From Cladopsammia gracilis (taxonomy: Eukaryota > Cnidaria > Anthozoa > Scleractinia > Dendrophylliidae): a stretch of DNA of 64,000 bases. The notes under the pieces were generated by a model, which saw only the letters and a list, made by a program, of their open reading frames with translations, was not told the origin of the DNA and searched no databases. How positions within the stretch are numbered: the stretch's first letter is position 1; the number at the start of each line of letters is the position of its first letter. This document shows, piece by piece, positions 56,028 to 64,000 of this stretch. The position numbers were made by a program, and so were the translations under genes. The stretch lies in the NCBI GenBank assembly GCA_022457155.1, contig JAJGOT010000193.1:1090001-1154000 (forward strand). The letters are read 5' to 3'.

Positions 56028-56182
56028 GTTTATTCAAAGTGGAATCGGAAGGATCAGAAGGTTTCCTTCTTCTTCCGACTCCGCTTCTGCTTCCGTCGTT
56101 TTGATTTCCACTAGATTGTAAGGTTCTTACGATTCCGATTCCGCTTACGTCGCTTACGTCGCTAGTGGAAACCAAGCTTAAG
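56028..56182. mobile_element. Foldback element replacing the unit-1 MITE at the same locus
   Basis: GGAATCGGAAGGATC and TTCCGACTCCGCTTC motifs lie in both orientations. The right end CTAGTGGAAACCAAGCTTA resembles that of the 47046-47241 element (ATGGAAACCAGGCTTA), but the interior differs. Confidence 0.6.
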
Positions 56183-56330
56183 ACGTCGTTCATTCCGATT
56201 CATTCATACGTTGCTAGAAATCCCCAAGATATCAAGTGTGGTTAGTTTTCTAACCATGTGAAACTATGTGAAAGCTAATACAGTTTGAGTTTTTCGGTTC
56301 TTTTAGTTGAATATTTCAGCGGCAAAAAAT

Positions 56331-56596
56331 GTTAGGGAAAGGAATCTTATACCCTTAGGGAAAGGCTAGGAATCTTATACCCTTAGGGAAAGGCTAGGAA
56401 TCTTATACCCGTAGGGAAAGGAATCTTATACCCTTAGGGAAAGGAATCTTATCCCCTTAGGGAAAGGAATCTTATACCCTTAGGGAAAGGAATCTTATAC
56501 CCTTAGGGAAAGGAATCTTATACCCTTAGGGAAAGGCTAGGAATCTTATACCCTTAGGGAAAGGAATCTTATACCCTTAGGGAAAGGAATCTTATT
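56331..56596. repeat. Minisatellite, 22-27 bp unit, about 11 copies (unit 2 only)
   Basis: The unit AGGGAAAGGAATCTTATACC, then CTT, repeats head to tail; some units carry an extra GCTAGGAATC. Unit 1 has a single equivalent (about 47441-47460). Confidence 0.95.
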
Positions 56597-56656
56597 CCCC
56601 GAATTTACCAGCTGCTTTCACTTTCCGTAAATCCAAGCTGACCTTATTTCGTACCC

Positions 56657-57128
56657 TTATTTCGTAGGACATTTTCCCTGGGGGGGGGGGTACTCCCTAT
56701 AATGGGCTATACGGGGATGCTCCGCCCGAAAAGGGGTACCTTTTTGAGGCTGGAGGTATATGAAAGGGGTAGGGATTTCACGAGTTGAAATATATGAAAG
56801 GGTAGGGATTTCACGAAATATACGAAAGGGTAGGGAAAACACGAGTTGAAGTATAAAAAGGTAGGGAAAACTTCCATTTAAGTATTATATAAAGGGCCTT
56901 TCAAAATACATCAAACAGACGCACGTAAAGGCTATATGAAAGGGGTACCATTTTCAGTGAAAGGTATATGAAAGGGGTACCATTTTCAATGAAAGGTATA
57001 TGAAAGAGGTACCTTTTCTGTCAAAAACGGTATATGAAAGGGTAAGGGTTTGGACCTCGGGCACTTTGTTGAGTACCCCCGGGCATTTTTTATCCCTCCG
57101 AAAACAAAAGGCGTTAAATTGTCCGTTG
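56657..57128. mobile_element. Repeat insertion with TATATGAAAGGGGTACC array (unit 2 only)
   Basis: It starts with a G-run and GTACTCCCTATAATGGGCTA and ends GAGTACCCCCGGGCATTTTT. Inside, TATATGAAAGGGGTA occurs at least seven times. It is absent from unit 1 at about 47530, where the flanks join directly. Confidence 0.82.
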
Positions 57129-57493
57129 TTCCGAAAGTTTGAGGCGAAATTTTACTTAGGAAAAATCCAGTTTTTAAACTATCCCGGCTGAAATATCGTG
57201 TTTTCATGATTATGGCCAGGAGCTTGCTTTAAGCTTACTTTATTATCTTGAAATTGGAAGAAACCATCGCCAAAAGTAACAGAATCAAAGAAATATGAAC
57301 TATAAACAGACAAAATGACGGATACAAAAGTCAAAATTTCACAAGAATGGCACGTTTGATTTCTTGACCGCCTGTCAATAAATCAAATTTCATGAACTGT
57401 ATTAAACCTACTTCAATCCTTGCAATCCTGCACTTTATCTTCAAACTGCTGCTTTTGTTTTGCTCTATAGAATCTTTTTATTCAACTAAGTTG

Positions 57494-57738
57494 TATACAG
57501 CTATTTCAATTAACGTTGTCGGGTGAAAGCTCAAAGCTCAAAGCCAACAAGTCAAGACCGAACGAGTAAACCGAGCGCCTGTTCCACGAATGCAGATAGC
57601 TGGGAAAGCTGAAACGAAAAGAAACGGCGCGAAAATGAGCGATGCGACGAGCGGGAAAAACGTTTATTTCGCGCCGCTCCCAACTATCTTGGCTTGTATC
57701 TTTGAGCTTTCATCCGACGTTAATTGAAATAGCTGTAT
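57494..57738. mobile_element. Foldback MITE, unit 2 copy with intact left arm
   Basis: TACAGCTATTTCAATTAACG and GAAAGCTCAAAG at the left are inverted at CTTTGAGCTTTCATCCGAC and GTTAATTGAAATAGCTGTA. This shows the ancestral form of the element at 47888-48141. Confidence 0.87.
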
Positions 57739-57860
57739 TTAGTGGCATTTGGCGATATAACGTGGAAATAAGCTAAGCGAAATTTTGCTATTTTGGCGGG
57801 ACAGTGTCGCTTTAAGCTAATTTATTACGAATTTTAAGATGATAAGGCCTCCGAACAGCT

Positions 57861-58036
57861 TTCCGCCAGATGTTCCAGGCTCAGTGTTTTTTCTCAACTA
57901 TTAAAATCTGCTTCGTGCTCCTACCTCCACAAAGCTGTATACAATGTATTCCGCCAGATGTTCCAGCCTCAGTGTTTTTTCTCAACTATTAAAATCTGCT
58001 TCGTGCTCCTACCTCCACAAAGCTGTATACAATGTA
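57861..58036. repeat. 88-bp tandem duplication across the receptor 3' end (unit 2 only)
   Basis: TTCCGCCAGATGTTCCAG to AAAGCTGTATACAATGTA is repeated at a period of 88 bp. The second copy contains the receptor's last codons and stop; the first copy lies in the 3' flank. Confidence 0.93.
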
Positions 58037-58971
58037 TGCAATATTGCTCTGCGAATGTCTCTCATACGGTAACAATAAATAATTGGGTTTATGGAGGAGT
58101 TTATGTTTAGAATTGTCAATGTAATATTAATAGCAATCCAGTTCCACTTTGTATATCCCGTGAATTTCCCCACGGCCAGACAAATCAAGTACGGCAAATA
58201 ACAACAAAGAAGGACGCAATAGACTAAAAACATGTTATATGCTGATTTTATACGGTGCCGCAAGTTATCTTCCTTCCGTGTGACGGCGTTTGTTTCTATA
58301 TGTTTGAGATGATAACGAACGATGCGATATATTTTTATGTACGCCATTGTGGAAATTAGCAAGCAAAGGAAAATACCTGCTAGGTAATAGTGCGATTTAT
58401 ATTTCGGAACAAATAGCACCCAGACGAAAGGGGAGATTCCACCGAGGAGCCACAAAACGACAAGAAAACGCCGTACACGTTTCATTGTAATTATCTCTTC
58501 GTAACGGAGATGTAGATGAAGCGCAAGACAGCGTTCAAGGCTTATCGCTGTAACTGTGCCGAAGGACACGCAGGAAAGACAAGAAGCAGTTAAGTTCAAC
58601 GCAACTGCAGATATACAAGAAAATTTATCAGCACCACGGTAAGCGAAGGTGACCAAGTAAGCAATGAAGGAGGGTTGTACAACTAAACCGACGCCCACAT
58701 CCGACAGCGCTAGTCCGATCAACAACATGTTCGCTGGTGTACGAAGTCTGTACGATCGCCATATTGAAATGATGACAAGAATGTTGGTCAGCGTTGCGAT
58801 GATGCAGAAGGGGACATTTAAAATGGCGTTTATAACAAATGCCGTTTTAAAAGGATCGTTCCCTGTTGTTGCCATATAGCTGTAGCCTTTGAAGCGGTTA
58901 CAGAATTCGTATTCAGAATCAGCGCTTGAGAAGTTCTTCATCGCGAGACATTTACACCACAAGTGCTCCAA
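58009..58971 (-). CDS. Rhodopsin-class GPCR, single exon, unit 2 copy, ERC motif
   Basis: A 320-residue paralogue of 48337-49299, differing at a few percent of positions. The TM landmarks are kept (LALSDVGVGL, CYLPY, NPIIYCYR). The TM3 motif reads SLERCLAL: the ERY tyrosine codon TAT has become TGT (58528-58530). TM2 has QPSFIAYLV for QPFFIAYLL. In class A receptors the acidic and arginine residues of this motif matter most, and the tyrosine position tolerates some variation, so function may persist with altered coupling. No frame damage. The ligand is unknown. Confidence 0.93.
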   Translation of the reverse strand: MEHLWCKCLAMKNFSSADSEYEFCNRFKGYSYMATTGNDPFKTAFVINAILNVPFCIIATLTNILVIISIWRSYRLRTPANMLLIGLALSDVGVGLVVQPSFIAYLVTFAYRGADKFSCISAVALNLTASCLSCVSFGTVTAISLERCLALHLHLRYEEIITMKRVRRFLVVLWLLGGISPFVWVLFVPKYKSHYYLAGIFLCLLISTMAYIKIYRIVRYHLKHIETNAVTRKEDNLRHRIKSAYNMFLVYCVLLCCYLPYLICLAVGKFTGYTKWNWIAINITLTILNINSSINPIIYCYRMRDIRRAILHTLYTALWR

Positions 58972-60240
58972 TGAAAGAATACTAAGCCACTTTAAAGGGG
59001 TGTTTTCCGCTGCTTAAATATAACTTAATTGCAAAATTTCGTGACTTTTCTTGGAAACCAAAATATTTAATTTAATAATTAACGGGTGTTTCCATGTTAT
59101 TATTAGTTGATTACGTAAATGATTTCAAAACAAAATGTTTTTATACAGACAAAACTACTGTTAAACAGAAAAGCTTTTCTTTTTTGAGGAAAATGTTTGC
59201 GCGCTAAATTTCCTGTTTTTATTCACGCTTGTAAACACACCCACAAGAAAGGTTTAAGATATCGAAAGATAGATATAATGCAATCAAAATGTCACTTTGT
59301 CATTTAAATAGATGTGTTATTAGAATGACCAGAATATAAATGGAGGGACAAAGCGTTTTTGTTGGGAGTATATTTATTTTTCTTTTGCCCAGTCTAAAAT
59401 AAACACACCATACTAAATATTTCGTTTTCGTACGGAAATTTAAAACAATGATTTCCTAGTTAAATCGACGAAGAGAAAGTGTCATTATTTGAAGGATATT
59501 TTTTAGCGGATTGAAACAAAAAATATATTTCTTAACAGCTACACGAAGTGTCTGATCTAACTGCATTAACTAGTTAATAGTTTCGATGGTCGTGTGTTAA
59601 GCTTTCTAGCCATTTCCCTGTTTAATATGTATGTGGTGACTTTGCGTTTTATTCCGCGGCTTCGACGAGTCATTTGCGCGAGATGACGTTAATTCACTAT
59701 TCAGATTTTTTTTATTTGATCAAAACAAGATTTATAATCACGCGAAATAAAATTACGGTATCATGAAAAGATTAATCATTAAAAATAAATTTCATGGCTG
59801 AAGAATAAACTTCAACGTTTCTTGTTGAAACAGCTGTTCTTATTATAAACTACTTATGTGAGAAATCGAGTTGTTTTTTGGCAGAAACTGCTAAACTGCG
59901 CATGCTTGAAAGTGATGTATAATTATTATTATAATTATGCATCGTAATTATTGCATGTTACGAGTGTGAAAACTGCATTAAAAACAGTCAGACATTTCGG
60001 GGATAACCCCCTTCATCGGTGTTTGTATTCTTGGAGAGTTTTAAGCACTTATGACACAAATTTCACAATTATGCATCATTTTACTTGAGTGCTACGCAGT
60101 AAACATTTTTTGTGCTACATGCATGAAATTGCCTCCTTTGGCAATCTCGTTCTTTAAAGCCGCGTTCCTTTTTCAGAGTTTTTGACGCTCTTGACTCAAC
60201 GGATACTGAGATGCAAACATTTGTAAAACTGTGTCGATAA
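58972..60240. other. Receptor upstream region in unit 2; no gene
   Basis: Counterpart of 49300-50630 with scattered indels (for example the unit-1 stretch near 49480-49540 is missing here). Confidence 0.5.
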
Positions 60241-60536
60241 CTTATTTGTTCCTACTTTTTTTTTATTTTGGGAGGGGGGGCGGGGGGGGGGGGGAGCGAG
60301 GACTCTGCGGAGGTTTCTCGCCACAGCAACGTCATGATAAGTTAACGGAGATCGCATTTTTTCTTTGGCCACTTGCCACACGTAATTTGTGTCGTAAGCC
60401 ATTTTTTAGAATGAATAGCAGCATAAATGGGATAAGAGAAGTGTCACTTGTGTTTGTTTCAGCTACGACGCGATGACGAGCTCCAAATAGGGCGAAACAG
60501 CTGCCCGCGTCTGCTTTCTAGTTTTGAAAGTTAATC

Positions 60537-60827
60537 ATGTCGGGTTTAGCTAACCGCGGTGTTGTGTTGAAGAGAATTGCCGTGCTTATTTATTTTCATT
60601 TATTTGACAACTTTCAACTAACGTATGCACAAGACATCACTGGAATAACTAAAATAAACTACTGTATGATAACAGCCATGCCCAGTTACAAGGACCTGGG
60701 GACGAGTAAGTTGTCACGGAATTCAACACAAAAACGAACCGAGAACGAACCAAACACCAACAAACGAAATACCAAGTATACGTCCATTTGGTTTAAAATC
60801 ATCTCCAAGCAACCCATGATGGAATAA
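60537..60827 (+). CDS. Small ORF with hydrophobic N-terminus, unit 2 copy
   Basis: It is 96 residues like its unit 1 partner (50921), with about seven substitutions (G24D, V44I, then near the end F/L, T/S, C/S and L/M) and no indel. The donor GACGA|GTAAGT at 60706 is conserved. The N-terminus is signal-like. Function unknown. Confidence 0.45.
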   Translation: MSGLANRGVVLKRIAVLIYFHLFDNFQLTYAQDITGITKINYCMITAMPSYKDLGTSKLSRNSTQKRTENEPNTNKRNTKYTSIWFKIISKQPMME

Positions 60828-60978
60828 CAACTGTGCCGGGGGAGATGAGCCCACGTTCAAACCCCCAAACAGCGGCCTCTTCCTTTTCTCGAGCAGAAAG
60901 TGGCAGAAATCGAGCTTACAAAAAAACCTTAATGGACCACTAATGCACCATTTAATTTATTTAGCTCTTACGTAGACA

Positions 60979-62892
60979 TTACTTTCTTCCGCGGTATCCC
61001 CTAGATTTCCCGCGATATTTCTTTCCACGCCCGCGTCCATACACTTTATTATACGATCCTCTATAACCTCCCCTGTTACTATTCCCTCCGTATCCCCCAC
61101 GGGTATCGGACCCTTCATATCGTTCTTGATTTCCCCGTCTCCTGCCGCCCTTTTTTTCTTTAAGATGTTCAAACTGATTCTGAAAGTCCACGCCACTGGT
61201 GCTATTTTCCGTAAATTGAAAGCACTTGATTGGGGAGTCACTGACAGCATCCCAGTCGATGGCGTCATCGTCGTTTTTATTGGTCCCTCTGTGTTCTGGT
61301 CCAGAGCTTTGCGAGGGGACGTTCACATCTGTTTCGTCTCTTTTGTCAACCCTTAAAAAAACAAGAGCATAAACGACATAAATTAAAGAACATAAGGTTA
61401 GGAAAGGGCGGGATATACTATTCTGAGATCTAAAGATGGGGTTGAGATCAAAGGAAATCATAACACTCTAAGAGCCATCTGGTCGTATTATAATCGGAAA
61501 AAAATTGTGGACTTCTTGTCAGTGAAGGGGATTCCTCATTTGGCACCAACATAAGGGGTAGCTTCCACGTATACTAGACTCAAAGTCAAATCAGCAGAGC
61601 CCGGTTGTTCAAAAGGGGGATAGTGCTATCCACCGGATAAATCACTATCCAGCCGATAACACAATAGGTTTTGTTAATACTTATCCACTGGATAGTGATT
61701 TATTCGGTGGATAGCCCTATCCGCTTTCTGAACAACCGAAGCCAGACGTTTACCTTCTCTCTTCACCCCTGCTGCTTTCCCTTGTTCTGTCTTTCACGGT
61801 GACGACTGAAATCGTAAAAAGAAATGTGGCTACTGAAGTAGTGCAAAGATGTGAGTGACGAGAGATCAAGGACAAAACGCGGGAATCTGAAAAATCCACC
61901 CCTCTTGAATTAGACGAAGCATGGAAATTTATCAGACCGGCGTTTACTCAAGTTTGTGTACAACAAATGACCAGATTTCTCAGACTGTCCCCCACAAAGC
62001 GCTGGTTCTCATTTATAGGCGTGGCTGGAGAGGGAAAAAGCGAATAATCTGTCTTATCCAAGGAACCGCCAAGATAGCAGGACCTCGAGCGTTGAATTAG
62101 ATGTCCTTAGTGAAGGCAAACGTCTTTTCTTTCCCTCAGATGCAGCAAGAAAAGAGCAGACGTTTGCGCACAGGTTACAGAAGCTACAGAACACAACGCG
62201 AAGTAAGGCGAAGTACCTTCCACTTTTCGAGAAGCGCCTCCCGTTCTTTTCCTCTCCTCCAACTCTTGTTCCACGTGCTCCTCGTAAAGCTCCTTCGGAA
62301 TGTTTTCCTTACAAATGAGACAAACTATGGTCAACTCATCGCTATCTTCACTATCAGAATCTCTTAACCGACGAGACCGTTTGGGTTTGGAAGTTTTCAA
62401 TAACGAGGGTGGTCGTTTTTTGTTCCGACCACCAAGCTGGGCGAGCGCATTTTCGTTTTCGTCTGTTTCTCGTCGTGTTTCTTCTTTCTTGGATTCTGTT
62501 CTCCGTCGCCGGGACTCACGTTGTGCCCCATACTGCACCATGATCGCATCATCATCTTCATCAGACGTATTGCTGCCGGATTCTATATCTTCCGTTCTGG
62601 AAGACGTTTCTTTACTTCCTTGTTGTTTAGAAGTTTTGTTATTGATCGTATTACCATCATCTTCACTTTGAATGGACGTTTCTAGGGGAATGTAGTCATC
62701 ACGTCCTAAAACAGAGAAATGAGAATCAAATATCGATAGCACAATATCGTGACCACAAGCCCTGAGAATTCCTTCCTGAGCCTGCGTTCTTTTTGGTCCG
62801 CAACAACTCCACCAAGAGGGAAGTCCCATTGAAATTTGGACATCCCTTGCGATGCGCTCTGCTCTGTGCATGAAAATTTCCGTTTTTCTCAT
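60979..62892 (-). CDS. Finger-like/RGG-tail protein, 3 exons, intact unit 2 copy
   Basis: Exons are 62892-62217, 61805-61754 and 61351-60979. Junctions are GT-AG and phases close (676+52+373 = 1101 nt), giving 366 residues. Residues 1-45 contain GLPSWWSCCGPKRTQAQEG. Residues about 75-165 are acidic then Arg/Glu-rich and probably disordered. A single finger-like motif follows at about 188-205, CLICKENIPKELYEEH (C-x2-C, then H), similar in spacing to RAD18-type ubiquitin-binding fingers but with the fourth ligand unclear. The C-terminal 55 residues are RG/RGG and YRG repeats ending YRGRK, typical of RNA-binding tails. DAIDWDAVSD sits before it. An in-frame TCTCTGTTTTAG acceptor-like site within exon 1 leaves open a very short extra intron (about 48 bp). 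I do not recognise the orthologue. Confidence 0.72.
61601..61738. mobile_element. MITE in intron of the finger/RGG gene, unit 2
   Basis: Counterpart of 51984-52115 with the same boundaries; one internal 6-8 bp difference near 61658. Confidence 0.88.
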
Positions 62893-63191
62893 GTTTTCTG
62901 ACTTGTTGCTTTATTTGCCGTTAATGTAGCCGTCAATAATGGCGTCCTTAGCTCGTTTAAGCTCTAGATTCTACCATTAGAGATGACTTCACTATATGGG
63001 ACTCAAGTAATGATGTCAATAAGTGATGGCGGTAAATATGGTACCCATGTCGTGTCGATTTCAAAAAGTGGTATTGGCCCATTCTTATTCTACATTTGTC
63101 CATAAAGCTTTGGTCCTCCACCAACTGTACATTTCTTTTAGCTGATCCTCCGATATATCAGCCTTCTTAAGAGGTTTGTTCACTAATTACT

Positions 63192-63347
63192 GGGTAGGTC
63201 CAGCACTTGTCCAAACGTTATCTGTGATTCGCTAAGAAAACAATAGATTTGTCCCGCTGGGATAGGGATAGGGGCATTGTTCAAGTGATATATCAATTGT
63301 ATCGTTCGCCAATCACAGACATCGTTTGGACAGCTACGGGGTCGCCC
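63192..63347. mobile_element. hAT-like MITE, unit 2 orthologue of 53567-53729
   Basis: TAATTACT at 63184-63191 and 63348-63355. Inverted ends as in unit 1. Confidence 0.9.
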
Positions 63348-63612
63348 TAATTACTCAATGGTTTCTTCATTCGAGAAGCCTATCATTGTTTGATCACACA
63401 ATTAAATAAACATGAATGAACAAATCAATCAACTAAATAACGAAGTATAAAGCAGTGATTAATTAACCAAACAACTAACTACTCATTTCATCAACAATCA
63501 ATTAATCAATCAAGCCACCAATCAATCTCTCAAGTTGATTGTTAAGTTGATTCACCAATCGTGAAACGTCCATAAACTGAGCAGGTAACCAGTGTTTTAG
63601 ACGTTTGCGCGC

Positions 63613-64000
63613 AGGCTACACACCTCGAAGTTGGTTAAAAATAAGTTATATAACTCGTCTGCGCGTCGTTGCCTCGTTCATTCAACCCACTTCTCGGTGT
63701 TTGAAAATCCTGATGAAACACTCTTCTTCGTGTTTGATATATTACAAAAAATATTTTCAGCCGGTGATGACAGTGCTCGATCACATGCGAAAATCATTGG
63801 GAAGTGGAGTCATGTGTGAATGTGACGGGAAAGTGAGAAACATCCATTAATATGTTTAATCAGGAGCCCATTACCTGTTTCAATAGACAATATTGTAAAA
63901 ACGTGCGGTTGCTTTAAAAAAAAATGTGCACCATCACTTTAGTTTCTCGAACAACCGCTCAGAGGGCCTGTTTCCCCAAGTCCCGATAACTTTTCGGGCC
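63613..64000. repeat. Start of a third duplication unit (cut by the window edge)
   Basis: From AGGCTACACACC it matches 53995-54382 almost base for base, including MITE copy E (63621-63742) and the AACTTTTCGGGCC segment at the end. Confidence 0.92.

Larger units (their letters stand above)
53995..63612. repeat. Tandem segmental duplication, unit 2 (about 9.62 kb)
   Basis: The same gene order as unit 1: receptor, small ORF, finger/RGG gene. Differences are an extra MITE at 54712-54878, a minisatellite at 56331-56596, a repeat insertion at 56657-57128, and loss of the unit-1-private block. Confidence 0.93.

Overview
This window is animal nuclear DNA. The protein-coding genes have several exons with GT-AG introns, and intergenic and intronic space is filled with short inverted-repeat transposons, non-LTR and Penelope-like retroelement fragments and microsatellites. 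The gene content and repeat style suggest an anthozoan cnidarian, probably a stony coral. That content includes single-exon rhodopsin-class receptors in a tandem cluster, canopy, MRPL27 and BAF homologues, and many foldback MITEs. The taxonomic call is inference, not a database match.

Layout. 1-2720: the 3' part of a decayed non-LTR retrotransposon. 2721-10360: no convincing gene; nested and foldback transposons, including one TIR element inside another at 3805-5143. 10360-16000: a TATA-box promoter, a duplicated 30/33-bp micro-exon, large palindromes at 12.06-12.92 kb, a Penelope-like fragment on the minus strand, and a BAF-like coding exon at 15471-15842. 16-19.5 kb: MITEs and a non-LTR 3' remnant ending in a (TA)n tract. 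20105-27776 (minus): a complete six-exon gene for a 748-residue VPS9-domain protein, a probable Rab5-type exchange factor. 29912-32300 (minus): a four-exon MRPL27 gene. It is head-to-head, about 400 bp away, with a six-exon canopy (CNPY4-like) gene at 32707-39712 (plus), which encodes a 452-residue ER-retained protein. 39.8-41.8 kb: foldback elements, including a TIR element carrying a tRNA-like module, then a second Penelope-like fragment. 42436-43386 (minus): a single-exon rhodopsin-class receptor.

44721-64000: a tandem segmental duplication. Unit 1 (44721-53994) and unit 2 (53995-63612) are near-identical, and a third unit starts at 63613 and runs off the window. Each full unit carries a single-exon receptor (minus), a small conserved plus-strand ORF, and a three-exon gene (minus) for a protein with a C2H-type finger-like motif and an RGG-rich tail. 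The copies have diverged. Unit 2's receptor has ERC in place of the ERY motif, and unit 1's finger/RGG gene has a one-base homopolymer frameshift. MITE insertions and minisatellite expansions also differ between units.

MRPL27, the canopy gene and the VPS9 gene are housekeeping-type genes (mitochondrial translation, ER folding of surface receptors, endosomal trafficking) with no evident shared pathway. The receptors form a local family generated by duplication. Exon coordinates were derived by hand from splice sites and reading-frame phase. No alignment or search was run.
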